Shown piece by piece: positions 32,920 to 41,333 of a stretch of 64,000 nt of DNA. The position numbers and the translations under genes were made by a program. The stretch is from an uncultured Eubacteriales bacterium (GTDB taxonomy: Bacteria > Bacillota > Clostridia > Oscillospirales > Oscillospiraceae), in the NCBI GenBank assembly GCA_900546515.1, contig URDG01000009.1, positions 5,313-69,312 of the forward strand, read 5' to 3'. The notes below the pieces were generated by a model. The model was not told the DNA's origin. It ran no database searches and worked only from the letters and a program-made list of their open reading frames with translations. How positions within the stretch are numbered: position 1 is the stretch's first letter; each line of letters opens with the position of its first letter.

Positions 32920-32951
32920 GCCGTCAGCATGAAGCTGTGCTGACGGCTTTT
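32920..32951 (+). terminator. hisS-aspS terminator
   Basis: GCCGTCAGCA (32920-32929) pairs with TGCTGACGGC (32938-32947), followed by TTTT. Confidence 0.88.
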
Positions 32952-32970
32952 CTGCAAAGGAGAGATGCCA

Positions 32971-34488
32971 ATGTTTTCCTCTGTGAAGAGCTTCGGCGTG
33001 ACGGGCGTCGGCGGCTATGAGGTATTGCTTGAGGTATACATATCCAACGGCCTGCCTGCGTTTGACATCGTCGGTCTGCCGGATGCGGCGGTGAAGGAGT
33101 CGCGGGAGCGCGTGCGCGCCGCGATCAAGAATAACGGCTTCAAGTTTCCTGTCAGCCGCATGACCGTGAACCTCGCTCCGGCGGACAAAAAGAAGGCAGG
33201 CACGGTGTACGATCTGCCGATGCTCATAGGCATAGTCTCGGCCGCGGGCGAGCTGCCCGCACCGAAGGATGACTGCGCGTTCATCGGGGAGCTGTCGCTG
33301 ACGGGGGAGCTGAGGGGCGTGGCAGGCGTACTGCCGATGGCCATAGCGGCGCAGAGGAGCGGGATAAAAAAGTTCTTTGTCCCGGCGGACAACGCCGCAG
33401 AGGCCGCATTTGCCGACGGCATAGAGGTCTATCCCGTGAAGACTGTCGCACAGCTGGCAGCGTATCTGCGCGGGGAAGAGAGCATTGAGCCTGCAAGTGC
33501 GCCGGACACCTACAGCGAGAGGGAGGCCCTGCCCGACTTTGCCGATGTGAAAGGGCAGGAAAACGTCCGCCGCGCGCTTGAGATCGCGGCGGCAGGCGGA
33601 CACAATATACTCATTGTCGGCCCTCCGGGCGCAGGCAAGTCGATGATGGCGAAGCGCCTGCCGGGAATTCTGCCGGACATGAGCCGTCAGGAGATGATAG
33701 AGTCGACGGAGATACACTCCGTCGCCGGACTCACGAGCCGGACGCATCCGGTAGTCTCCGTGCGCCCGTTCCGCGCGCCGCATCATACGGTATCTGCGGC
33801 GGGGCTGTCGGGCGGAGGCACGGTGCCGCGGCCTGGGGAGATAAGCCTTGCGCATAACGGCGTCCTGTTTCTCGACGAGCTGCCGGAGTTCCGCAGCGAT
33901 GTGCTGGAGGTCCTGCGTCAGCCGCTGGAGGACGGGAAGGTCACGGTCTCGCGCGTCTCAGGCACTGTCACGTTCCCGAGCCGCTTCATGCTCGTGTGTG
34001 CGATGAATCCGTGCAAGTGCGGCTGGTATGGGCATCCCTCCGGCCGCTGCCGCTGCACGGCCAACGACGTGCGGCGCTATCACAGCCGCATATCCGGGCC
34101 GCTGCTGGACAGGATAGACCTCATCGTCGAGGTTCCGGCGCTGGAATATGAAGAGCTGAAAAGAAAGGCGCCGAGTGAGAGCTCGGCCGAGATAAAAAAG
34201 CGCGTGGACGCCGCAAGGCAGATACAGCGCAGGCGCTTCGGCGGCGACGGCGCGATGTGCAACGCGCATATTGAAAGCCGCATGCTGCGCGAGGTGTGCG
34301 CCGTGAGCGATGAGGGCGAAGAGCTGATGCATCAGGCATTTGACAGCATGCACCTCTCCGCGCGCAGCTATGACCGTATACTCCGTGTCGCGCGCACTAT
34401 AGCCGATCTCGCCGGGAGCGGGAGCATAGAGAGCGAGCATATCGCCGAGGCGATACAGTACCGCACCTACAACTTCACGGAAGCGTGA
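32971..34488 (+). CDS. YifB/ComM-family Mg-chelatase-like AAA+ ATPase
   Basis: A 505-residue protein from the ATG at 32971, eight bases after AAGGAG (an ATG six bases earlier is too close to the site). An N-terminal Lon-S5-like domain (1-170, DIVGLPDAAVKESRERVRAAI) precedes the Mg-chelatase AAA+ domain with Walker A GPPGAGKS, Walker B VLFLDELPEF and an insert with CKCGWYGHPSGRCRC. ComM/YifB proteins are hexameric helicases that drive branch migration during recombination and natural transformation. Flanked by terminators, so it is its own unit. Confidence 0.93.
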   Translation: MFSSVKSFGVTGVGGYEVLLEVYISNGLPAFDIVGLPDAAVKESRERVRAAIKNNGFKFPVSRMTVNLAPADKKKAGTVYDLPMLIGIVSAAGELPAPKDDCAFIGELSLTGELRGVAGVLPMAIAAQRSGIKKFFVPADNAAEAAFADGIEVYPVKTVAQLAAYLRGEESIEPASAPDTYSEREALPDFADVKGQENVRRALEIAAAGGHNILIVGPPGAGKSMMAKRLPGILPDMSRQEMIESTEIHSVAGLTSRTHPVVSVRPFRAPHHTVSAAGLSGGGTVPRPGEISLAHNGVLFLDELPEFRSDVLEVLRQPLEDGKVTVSRVSGTVTFPSRFMLVCAMNPCKCGWYGHPSGRCRCTANDVRRYHSRISGPLLDRIDLIVEVPALEYEELKRKAPSESSAEIKKRVDAARQIQRRRFGGDGAMCNAHIESRMLREVCAVSDEGEELMHQAFDSMHLSARSYDRILRVARTIADLAGSGSIESEHIAEAIQYRTYNFTEA

Positions 34489-34496
34489 GAGACCGG

Positions 34497-34547
34497 AATG
34501 CCGGATAATAACGGCCGGAAATTTCCCGGCTGTTATTATCCGGCATT
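34497..34547 (+). terminator. long inverted-repeat terminator
   Basis: A near-perfect stem of about 21 bp: AATGCCGGATAATAAC with GTTATTATCCGGCATT (arms), inner GCCGG/CCGGC, loop AAATTT. It lies eight bases after the yifB stop and ahead of the GntR promoter. Confidence 0.75.
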
Positions 34548-34568
34548 GTTCATAATGGAAATTTTCTG

Positions 34569-34623
34569 TTGACAGCTTCGGCTGTCTGTTGTATAATCCG
34601 AACTGTACTAATCAAACTAATAC
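34569..34623 (+). promoter_or_regulatory. promoter and probable YtrA-type operator
   Basis: TTGACA (34569-34574), 17 bases, TATAAT (34592-34597), a consensus promoter. Just downstream GTACTA...TAATAC (34605-34623) is an imperfect inverted repeat where a GntR/YtrA repressor would bind to autoregulate the operon. Confidence 0.75.
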
Positions 34624-34648
34624 GGTAAACACAAGCGGAGGTGAAACG

Positions 34649-35017
34649 GTGATAAACATCAATTTCCGTGACCCCAGGCCGATATACGAGCAGGTGAGGG
34701 ACAATTTCCGCGCCCTTATCATATCCGGGGCGCTCCCGCCGGACTATAAAATGCCGTCCGTGCGCGAGCTTGCCGCGAAGCTGGCGATAAACCCGAACAC
34801 GATACAGCGTGCATACAGAGAGCTTGAGTCGGAAGGCTATATCGTCTCGGTGCCGGGAAAGGGCAGCTTTGTCAGTCTGAATGAAGCGGCGATGAAACGG
34901 CACATAAAGGAGCTTGAGGACGAGTTTTCCGGTCTTGTGCAGGAGCTGAAGGCTCTAGGCGTGGGTGAGGACAGGCTCACGGAGATCATAAAAGGAGGCG
35001 GAGAGAATAATGATTGA
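34649..35017 (+). CDS. YtrA-subfamily GntR transcriptional regulator
   Basis: A 122-residue regulator starting at the GTG at 34649, seven bases after GGAGG. The winged helix covers residues 8-75 (PIYEQVRDNFRALIISGALPPDYKMPSVRELAAKLAINPNTIQRAYRELESEG), and only a short helical tail follows, which is the hallmark of the YtrA subfamily. Such regulators repress ABC transporter operons that respond to envelope-active antibiotics. It overlaps the ATPase gene by eight bases. The operator lies directly upstream. Confidence 0.93.
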   Translation: MININFRDPRPIYEQVRDNFRALIISGALPPDYKMPSVRELAAKLAINPNTIQRAYRELESEGYIVSVPGKGSFVSLNEAAMKRHIKELEDEFSGLVQELKALGVGEDRLTEIIKGGGENND

Positions 35018-35903
35018 AGTAAGGGAACTCGTGAAGAGCTTTGACGGCTTCCGCGCGCTCGACGGACTGAACATGAATGTGCCGAAGGGCGCGGTGTACG
35101 GCCTTGTCGGGCCGAACGGCGCGGGCAAATCCACGGCGATCCGCCATATGGCGGGCATTTACCGGCAGGACTCGGGCGAGGTGCTGATAGACGGCGAGCC
35201 GGTATATGAAAACCCGGAGCTTAAAGGACGCATTGCCTATATACCGGACGAAATATTTTACTTCACGCAGGCGCGTATAAAGGATATGGCGGTTTTCTAC
35301 AGCGGCGTATATCCGCGCTTCTCAATGGAACGCTTTGAAAAGCTTGGCGCGGCCTTCGGGCTGGACGCCAACAGAACCATGCGCAAGCTCAGCAAGGGCA
35401 TGCAGAAGCAGGCTGCGTTCTGGCTGGCTCTCGCACAATGCCCGGACATCGTGATACTCGACGAACCGGTGGACGGACTCGATCCCGTGATGCGCAGGCA
35501 GGTGTGGGGGCTTCTGATGAGCGAGGTAGCAGAGAACGGCACGACGGTCGTCGTATCATCGCACAATCTCAGGGAGCTTGAGGATGTCTGCGACCATGTG
35601 GGTATAGTGAATCACGGGAAAATGACGACGGAGCGCTCGCTGAGCGAGCTTCAGGACAACATGGTCAAGGTACAGCTCGCGCTGCCCGACGGCGGAAAGC
35701 TGCCCGAGGGGATAGAGGTGCTGCACAGCACGTCGACCGGGCGGCTGCAGCAGCTCATAGTACGGGGCAGGACCGAGGAACTGACGAATATCATTGCCGC
35801 AGCAGATCCGCTTTTCATGGATTTCGTGCCGCTGACTCTCGAAGAGATATTCATATATGAGCTGGGAGGTGCTGACAGTGAAGCAAAAGACATCGTTATT
35901 TAA
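35010..35903 (+). CDS. ABC transporter ATP-binding protein
   Basis: A 297-residue ABC ATPase: Walker A GPNGAGKST (about 34-42), signature LSKGMQKQ (a variant of LSGGQ), Walker B IVILDEPVDGLDP and switch His in VSSHNLRELE, followed by an extra C-terminal domain of about 80 residues (MVKVQLALPDGG). The divergent signature is common in YtrB-type exporters. It overlaps both neighbours and should pair with the following membrane protein to form an exporter controlled by the YtrA-type regulator. Confidence 0.93.
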   Translation: MIEVRELVKSFDGFRALDGLNMNVPKGAVYGLVGPNGAGKSTAIRHMAGIYRQDSGEVLIDGEPVYENPELKGRIAYIPDEIFYFTQARIKDMAVFYSGVYPRFSMERFEKLGAAFGLDANRTMRKLSKGMQKQAAFWLALAQCPDIVILDEPVDGLDPVMRRQVWGLLMSEVAENGTTVVVSSHNLRELEDVCDHVGIVNHGKMTTERSLSELQDNMVKVQLALPDGGKLPEGIEVLHSTSTGRLQQLIVRGRTEELTNIIAAADPLFMDFVPLTLEEIFIYELGGADSEAKDIVI

Positions 35904-37866
35904 CTGGGGGCTGTGCCGCGGCTATCTGAAACGCTGCTGGCCGCTGTGGACAACATATTTTGCGGTGCTGCTGCTTGAACTGCCGGCGCAGCTGCCGGAG
36001 TATCTGAGAAAAGCGGCGGACGGAGACGTATGGCGTGTAAATGCGGTGAGCATGCATATACTCAGCGCGGGCAGGGGCGCGGTGCTTCTGTCGGCAGTAT
36101 TCGGCGCGGCAGCGGCGATGGCCATGTTCGCCTACCTTTACAATAATCGTGCGTGCAGCATGGTGAATGCGCTTCCGATACGCCGGGAGACGGCATTCGC
36201 CACGGCGTTTCTGACCGGGATCGTGCCGATGCTGACGGCGGACGTGCTTACGGCGGCCATAGCTGCGGCAATAGTGAGCGGAAACGCCGCTGCGGCCGGC
36301 AAAATATGGACGTTCCTGGCCTTCGCGGTAATGGGCAACATTGCATTTTACGGCTTTGCGGTGTTTTGCGCGATGCTCACGGGAAATCTTGCGGTCATGC
36401 CGTGCGTGTACCTTGTGCTCAACGGCGCGGTATATCTGGCGGAGGCGGCCGTGAGAACGGTGATGAGCTGCGTGATATACGGCTTCAGCAGCGCGGGAAC
36501 ATATTTTGAAAAGCTCTCGCCGCTGGTCGCAGTGATGGATGAAGCAAATCTGGGTATAGACTATGTGTACGGCCAGCTTGCGGACGGCAGCGACTGCCTG
36601 ACGGGCGAGTTTGAAATACGCGGGCTCGGCCTCATGGGCGTTTACTGCGCGGCAGGGCTCGTTCTCACCGTGTGTGCGCTGCTGATCTATAAAAAGCGCG
36701 GGATGGAGCATGCGGGCGACATCGTTGCCGTTCCGGTGCTCAAGCCGGTTTTCAAATACTGCCTGTCTTTCGGCTGCGCCCTGGTGCTTGCAGCTGCAGT
36801 GTACGAATGGCTCTTCAGCTACATAACGGGGCTGTGGGCTGCACTGCTGGTGCTGGCGATACTCATAGCGGGCGCATTCATCGGATACTTCGGCGCGGAA
36901 ATGCTCATACAGAAGGGGCTGCGCGTATTCAACCGCGGCTGGAAGGGCTTCGCCGTGACGGCTGCGATACTTGCGGTGATGCTGGCCTGCATGGAATTTG
37001 ACCTGTCCGGATATGAGCGCTATGTGCCGGAGAACGGAGAGGTGGAGAGCGTCACGGTGTCCGGCTACAGCATCAACGGGACGACGCTGGCAGAGCCTGA
37101 GAATATCGCCGCGCTGACCGGCATACACAGGCAGATAATCTCGCATAAGGCCCAAAACGACGCGGATGCTGACGCGGGCGAGATATGGATCAACTATAAG
37201 CTCAGGGATGGGAAGACCGTGAGCCGCATGTACAGGCTCAACCGCCAGCAGGATTATTCCGGAAGCGGCACGGATTTTGCGAGGCTTGTGGAATGCGTGA
37301 ACTCCGCGGAGGGTGTACGCAGCCGCCTGCGGATAGAGGCGGATGACGGGTATGACATTGCACAGGCGGAGAATGTTCTATGGGGCAGCCTCGACTCGTT
37401 TTTCAACAATACCGGGAGCGAAATATATGCCGCCGCGACAAATGACAGTGGGAAGAGCTTCGACCTCACTCCGGCGCAGGCAATAGAGTTCTACAGGGAA
37501 TGCATTCTGCCCGACGTGGAGGACAGCAGCATCGGAAAGATCTGGCTCGACTTCGATCTGGACAGCTATGACACGCTCAGCAATGTGAGCTTTTCCATAA
37601 GCTGCATTGATCCGCGCTCGAACGGAGGATATGCCCGGCGCATGAACTACTATCTGGATGTGACGATCCCGATGGACGCAGAGCGCTGCATGAAATGGAT
37701 AACCGAAAACACGGACATTGTACCGGTCACGGCCGGCGAGGCGGACCCGGAGAGCCGGAAGTATGCCGAGGAAGAACGCGAAAGAACGGTGGCATCGGCC
37801 TCACGTTCAAGCTCTGCGGCGATCATCGGCGGAGCGGACGGCCCGACGGCGATATGGCTGAGCTGA
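35878..37866 (+). CDS. ABC-2-type permease with C-terminal GGADGPTAI tail
   Basis: A 662-residue membrane protein starting at GTG 35878, behind GGGAGG and inside the end of the ATPase gene. Two sets of hydrophobic helices (about 20-340) with ABC-2-like layout precede a long extracytoplasmic domain (about 375-640). The extreme C-terminus reads SSAAIIGGADGPTAIWLS. GGADGPTAI is the signature of the beta subunit of Na+-translocating decarboxylases (OadB/GcdB), where it is a membrane segment in the ion path; finding it as a tail here is odd. Probable permease for the upstream ATPase; the substrate is unknown. Confidence 0.8.
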   Translation: MKQKTSLFNWGLCRGYLKRCWPLWTTYFAVLLLELPAQLPEYLRKAADGDVWRVNAVSMHILSAGRGAVLLSAVFGAAAAMAMFAYLYNNRACSMVNALPIRRETAFATAFLTGIVPMLTADVLTAAIAAAIVSGNAAAAGKIWTFLAFAVMGNIAFYGFAVFCAMLTGNLAVMPCVYLVLNGAVYLAEAAVRTVMSCVIYGFSSAGTYFEKLSPLVAVMDEANLGIDYVYGQLADGSDCLTGEFEIRGLGLMGVYCAAGLVLTVCALLIYKKRGMEHAGDIVAVPVLKPVFKYCLSFGCALVLAAAVYEWLFSYITGLWAALLVLAILIAGAFIGYFGAEMLIQKGLRVFNRGWKGFAVTAAILAVMLACMEFDLSGYERYVPENGEVESVTVSGYSINGTTLAEPENIAALTGIHRQIISHKAQNDADADAGEIWINYKLRDGKTVSRMYRLNRQQDYSGSGTDFARLVECVNSAEGVRSRLRIEADDGYDIAQAENVLWGSLDSFFNNTGSEIYAAATNDSGKSFDLTPAQAIEFYRECILPDVEDSSIGKIWLDFDLDSYDTLSNVSFSISCIDPRSNGGYARRMNYYLDVTIPMDAERCMKWITENTDIVPVTAGEADPESRKYAEEERERTVASASRSSSAAIIGGADGPTAIWLS

Positions 37867-37884
37867 GGGAAGAAGATATGAACG

Positions 37885-37923
37885 CGCGGCCTGAAAAGCT
37901 TAAAACCTTTTCAGGCCGCGTTT
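37885..37923 (+). terminator. terminator of the YtrA-type ABC operon
   Basis: A perfect 14-bp stem CGCGGCCTGAAAAG / CTTTTCAGGCCGCG (37885-37898, 37907-37920), then TTT. Confidence 0.85.
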
Positions 37924-38054
37924 ACAATTTGTATACGTCAGTTTATAAATTCTTGAGGTTTTGTTCATTACAAGGTCATAAATCCGCGTTATATTATGCT
38001 CGTAAAAACAAAGAGGGAACAAAAAGCCCTCCGCAAATAAAAGAAGGTAACATT

Positions 38055-39506
38055 ATGTACGAGCCTGAAAACAACAGCGAAAAAGATGAACGGCTCAATG
38101 AGAGCCGGAATGAGACCGATGCCTCCGCAGGGATAAACGATTCTCCGGCTGGCTTTACCGGCAGCACTGACAGAGACAACGGCGAGTACCATTACAAAAA
38201 CGGTTACACCCAGAAGATCTATTCCGATGCGCACTATGTTCCCGCAGACGAGAACACGGTGCCTCCGAGATATTATACTCCCCCCGAGAAGCCCGTCAAA
38301 GAGCCGAAGCCCAAAAAGGAGCACAGCGGCGCGACGGCGAAGATCATCGCACTGTGCCTCGTGTGCGCCATACTCGGCGGCCTTGGCGGCGCGGCGATAG
38401 TAAGCGGCAGTGTGAACAGCAAGCTCAACGATATGACGGCGCGTGTGAGCGCGCTCGAGGATAACGAGAATGTCCTCACCACCGCACAGAACAGCTCCGC
38501 CGGCAGCGGAGAGAGCACGGTGAGCAGTGTGCAGACCGGACTCGCAGCCTCGGAAGTCTACGATCTGGCCTGCCAGCAGGTCGTCGGTATTTCCTCTGAG
38601 ATCACCTATACAAACTTCTTCGGCATGAGCAGCGCGGCCGCAGTCAGCGGCTCCGGCTTCATCATCACGGCCGACGGTTATATTCTTACAAACTACCATG
38701 TTATAGAGACCGCGTACAAGAACAATGCCGACATTACGGTAATGACCCATGACGGCACGAAGTACACCGCTTCTGTGGTCGGCTTTGAAGAGGATAACGA
38801 CGTTGCGGTATTGAAGATCGACGGCGAGAACCTGCCGCACGCCACCATCGGCGACAGCGACAGCATGAAGGTAGGCGACATCGTATACGCAGTGGGCAAT
38901 CCGCTCGGTGAGCTTGATTTCTCTATGACCACCGGCTATGTGAGCGCCCTCGACAGACTTATTTCCACCTCCACCAACAGCGAGTCGATCAACATGTTCC
39001 AGTTTGACGCAGCGGTCAACTCCGGCAACTCCGGCGGCCCTGTGTACAACAGCAAGGGCGAAGTGATAGGCGTTGTTACCGCAAAATACAGCGAGAGCGG
39101 CGTTGAGGGTCTGAGCTTTGCTATCCCGATAAACGATGCTTCGTCCATAGCCAACGATCTTATCACAAAGGGCTATGTCACCGGTAAGGCCTATATGGGC
39201 GTTACCATCAGAAATGATTACAACTCAATGTATGCCAACTACTACGGCTGGCCGCTCGGCGCAATGGTAAAGGATACCGAGAAGGGCAGCTGTGCAGAGG
39301 CCGCCGGATTACAGTCCGGTGATATAATCACAAAGCTTGGCGACAAGGATATCCAGAGCTATTCGGATCTCAAATCCGCCGTCAAGAACTACTCCGCGGG
39401 CGACACCACCGAGATCACGCTTTACCGCGCAGGTGAGAGCATGACGCTCACCATAACCTTCGACGAGGCCAAGCCCGAAACGGGCACAGGCAGCGCGGCA
39501 AAGTAA
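38055..39506 (+). CDS. membrane-anchored HtrA-type serine protease with PDZ domain
   Basis: A 483-residue S1C protease starting at ATG 38055 with AAGAAGG upstream; an open frame continuing upstream crosses the ABC operon terminator and is not used. A charged cytoplasmic N-terminus of about 95 residues, one membrane helix (about 96-118) and a short coiled segment precede the trypsin-like domain with His215 (NYHVIE), Asp249 (NDVAVLKI) and Ser326 (GNSGGPVY). One PDZ domain is at the C-terminus (LQSGDIITKLGDKDIQSYSDLKS). It degrades or refolds damaged proteins outside the membrane and is usually induced by envelope stress. Confidence 0.95.
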   Translation: MYEPENNSEKDERLNESRNETDASAGINDSPAGFTGSTDRDNGEYHYKNGYTQKIYSDAHYVPADENTVPPRYYTPPEKPVKEPKPKKEHSGATAKIIALCLVCAILGGLGGAAIVSGSVNSKLNDMTARVSALEDNENVLTTAQNSSAGSGESTVSSVQTGLAASEVYDLACQQVVGISSEITYTNFFGMSSAAAVSGSGFIITADGYILTNYHVIETAYKNNADITVMTHDGTKYTASVVGFEEDNDVAVLKIDGENLPHATIGDSDSMKVGDIVYAVGNPLGELDFSMTTGYVSALDRLISTSTNSESINMFQFDAAVNSGNSGGPVYNSKGEVIGVVTAKYSESGVEGLSFAIPINDASSIANDLITKGYVTGKAYMGVTIRNDYNSMYANYYGWPLGAMVKDTEKGSCAEAAGLQSGDIITKLGDKDIQSYSDLKSAVKNYSAGDTTEITLYRAGESMTLTITFDEAKPETGTGSAAK

Positions 39507-39556
39507 TTAATTTGCTACTTTTCTACTCCTAACCTCTCTTTTCTCCCAACAACGAG

Positions 39557-39592
39557 GGACTGCATGGCAACATGCAGTCCTTTGTTGCGTTT
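39557..39592 (+). terminator. htrA terminator
   Basis: GGACTGCATG-GCAA-CATGCAGTCC (39557-39580), extended by outer CAACAA/TTGTTG, followed by CGTTTTG. Confidence 0.75.
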
Positions 39593-39690
39593 TGCCGGAG
39601 GCAGCGCCGCACAGAACCCTCAGAAAACCGCTGATGCCGCATTATGCGGCGCAGGCTTTGCTTTTTTACAGACTTTTTTACAATTACACC

Positions 39691-39718
39691 TTGATTTTTC
39701 CGAAGTTTACTGTAAAAT
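39691..39718 (+). promoter_or_regulatory. promoter of the phosphoribosyltransferase gene
   Basis: TTGATT (39691-39696), 16 bases, TAAAAT (39713-39718), in an AT-rich stretch 60 bases before the start. A GCCGCATTATGCGGC palindrome lies about 50 bases upstream of it. Confidence 0.6.
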
Positions 39719-39780
39719 AAGCGTGTTAAAAATCTCTTATGCAAAAAATACATAGACATACTTCTTAGGAGGAAGAAAAA

Positions 39781-40335
39781 ATGACTTACGAGATGGACGT
39801 AGCCGGCTTAAAACGCGAACTGCCGATCTGTAGAGTGACTGACGATCTGTATATCGGCGCTTTCGTCATGTTCGGCGACGTTGAGCTGACTGTCCACTGT
39901 GCATCCGAGCTTCTTGAGCGAGCCCCTGAGTACGACTACCTTATCGCACCCGAGGCAAAGGCTATACCCCTTATCTATGAAATGGCGCGCCAGAGCGGCG
40001 CAAACAAATACTTTGTAGCCCGCAAGGGCGCAAAGGCCTACATGCAGGGCATTTTTTCCGTGGACGTGAGGTCGATCACGACAATGGGCGTGCAGCACCT
40101 TGTGCTCGACACCGAGGACGCCAAGCTCATCCGCGGCAAGCGCATGCTGCTCGTGGACGACGTTATCTCCACCGGCGAATCTCTCCACGCGCTCGAAACT
40201 CTCGTGACGGAGTGCGGCGGCATCGTGGCGGGACGTATGGCGCCGCTTGCAGAAGGCGACGCAGCGGAACGCAGCGACATAATTTATCTTGCAAAGCTGC
40301 CCCTGTTCAATCCCGACGGCAGCGTCAAGGCGTGA
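39781..40335 (+). CDS. adenine phosphoribosyltransferase-like PRTase
   Basis: A 184-residue type I phosphoribosyltransferase. The PRPP loop is MLLVDDVISTGES (about 122-134), preceded by a hydrophobic strand. The upstream YDYLIAPEAKAIPLIYEMAR and YFVARKGAKAYM blocks resemble adenine- and xanthine-type PRTases (E.K.iPl and RK..K motifs). It would salvage a purine base with PRPP or act as a PRTase-fold regulator. Strong AGGAGG site six bases before ATG. It stands alone between a promoter and a terminator. Confidence 0.85.
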   Translation: MTYEMDVAGLKRELPICRVTDDLYIGAFVMFGDVELTVHCASELLERAPEYDYLIAPEAKAIPLIYEMARQSGANKYFVARKGAKAYMQGIFSVDVRSITTMGVQHLVLDTEDAKLIRGKRMLLVDDVISTGESLHALETLVTECGGIVAGRMAPLAEGDAAERSDIIYLAKLPLFNPDGSVKA

Positions 40336-40350
40336 TAAGATACGGCAATA

Positions 40351-40384
40351 AGATCAGGCATCCGTTCGGATGCCTGATCTTTTC
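40351..40384 (+). terminator. terminator before the phage module
   Basis: AGATCAGGCATCC-GTTC-GGATGCCTGATCT (40351-40380) then TTTC: a 13-bp stem with tetraloop. Confidence 0.9.
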
Positions 40385-40420
40385 ATATATAGCAGAATAT
40401 CAGTACGGTGCGGCGCGGAC

Positions 40421-40750
40421 TTAAAGCTTTTTGCCCGACTGCGCCGCAAGACGCCCAACATATGAGGCGAGCGCGGCCTCCGAGGGAAAGTGCGCGATCG
40501 TCCCGGCCGGAGGGTGCAGCGCGATATTCAGCGGCTCGCCGCAGGCCTGCCGCTCCATATTCTCCACCGGCATGTCAAGATAAAAATGCTCCGCCCTTAT
40601 ATGCCTGAGCTCATGCTCCAGCACGGCGCTGCGCTTCTGCTCGGACAGGACGGAGTTTATATATATGCTGAAGCTGCCGTCAGAGTTCGGCACGGTCACG
40701 CCTTCGACCCGGACGGGCAGCGCAATGAGGCGCACATAGTAATCAATCAT
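40421..40750 (-). CDS. ImmA/IrrE-type metallopeptidase, phage repressor partner
   Basis: A 109-residue protein starting at ATG 40750. The zinc peptidase motif HELRH (46-50, HExxH type) follows a helix with SEQKRSAVLE, as in ImmA/IrrE proteins; the typical downstream acidic ligand would be in the EHFYLD segment. ImmA peptidases cleave their XRE repressor after DNA damage and so switch on the phage genes. The gene overlaps the repressor gene by eight bases. It is shorter than ICEBs1 ImmA, so it is a minimal version. Confidence 0.85.
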   Translation of the reverse strand: MIDYYVRLIALPVRVEGVTVPNSDGSFSIYINSVLSEQKRSAVLEHELRHIRAEHFYLDMPVENMERQACGEPLNIALHPPAGTIAHFPSEAALASYVGRLAAQSGKKL

Positions 40751-41087
40751 TGTGCAGCGCCTCGATGATCTTCGCAGCCTTGCGCACATCGTCGGGCGTG
40801 GCGTCTTTCGCAAGCTTGAAGAGCATGCGCATATCGTCGCGCCTGCGCAGCGTCTCCAGAAGCTCGGCCAGCTCCGCGTCCTGCGCGGTCTGCGGCGAGG
40901 TGAGAGTGTTCATGTCGACACCGAAAAATTCCGAGAACATGCGCAGTGTTTCCATGTCCGGCTCACGCTTGCCGGTCTCATACATCCCGATCGCGCTGCG
41001 TGAGAGGCCAAGACCGTCCGCCAGCTGCTGCTGGGAAAGTCCGGCTTTCCTGCGCAGATGTATCAATGTATCGCTGAAATATGACAT
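40743..41087 (-). CDS. XRE-family repressor of the phage module
   Basis: A 114-residue regulator with an N-terminal helix-turn-helix (about 7-60: LIHLRRKAGLSQQQLADGLGLSRSAIGMYETGKREPD) and a helical C-terminal tail of about 50 residues. I place the start at ATG 41087; a GTG 15 bases upstream would have no space for a ribosome site. It lies divergent to the structural genes. A 15-bp operator sits between the -35 and -10 of its own promoter and two more copies sit on the rightward control region, so it should repress both directions. Confidence 0.9.
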   Translation of the reverse strand: MSYFSDTLIHLRRKAGLSQQQLADGLGLSRSAIGMYETGKREPDMETLRMFSEFFGVDMNTLTSPQTAQDAELAELLETLRRRDDMRMLFKLAKDATPDDVRKAAKIIEALHND

Positions 41088-41115
41088 GACGCGATATCCC
41101 ACCCTTTCATAAAGA

Positions 41116-41144
41116 AAAATATCACAAAACGTGATATTTGTAAA
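41116..41144 (-). promoter_or_regulatory. repressor promoter with operator O1
   Basis: Minus-strand TTTACA (41139-41144), 17 bases, TATTTT (41116-41121). Operator O1 ATCACAAAACGTGAT (41121-41135) fills the spacer, a layout typical of autorepression. Confidence 0.78.
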
Positions 41145-41180
41145 GTATAAAATTTTTCCACAAAATATCAGACGCGGGGA

Positions 41181-41230
41181 TTGACTTTGCTTAACCTCAA
41201 TGCTATACTGCGATTGTCACAGGACGTGAC
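41181..41230 (+). promoter_or_regulatory. rightward phage promoter with operator O2
   Basis: TTGACT (41181-41186), 17 bases, TATACT (41204-41209). Operator O2 GTCACAGGACGTGAC (41216-41230) covers the expected transcription start, so bound repressor would block the structural operon. Confidence 0.8.
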
Positions 41231-41246
41231 TGATATGAATGAGAAT

Positions 41247-41284
41247 ACCGGCGGCGTGCTGCGGTTACGCACCGGTGGTTTTTT
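41247..41284 (+). terminator. terminator-like hairpin in the phage leader
   Basis: ACCGG...CCGGT (41247-41251, 41272-41276) with an inner GCGT/ACGC stem, followed by GGTTTTTT. It lies only about 30 bases after the rightward start, so it could attenuate the structural operon. Confidence 0.55.
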
Positions 41285-41296
41285 CACAGTATTCAA

Positions 41297-41311
41297 GTCA
41301 CAAAACGTGAC
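41297..41311. promoter_or_regulatory. third repressor operator O3
   Basis: GTCACAAAACGTGAC, same consensus as O1 and O2 (RTCACAnnACGTGAY). It lies beyond the leader hairpin and 22 bases before a possible second promoter-like TTGACT (41334-41339). Confidence 0.75.
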
Positions 41312-41333
41312 AAAAAAGCGGGCGGAGGATGCT

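Noticed and set aside
37695..38054. Upstream extension of the HtrA reading frame by 120 codons.
   Set aside because: It overlaps the end of the ABC permease gene and a 14-bp-stem terminator; the ATG at 38055 has the proper ribosome site and start of homology.
41181..41333. Extending the small leader frame upstream to an ATG at 41235 or further.
   Set aside because: That stretch holds the rightward promoter, operator two and the leader hairpin, and no ribosome site is seen there.
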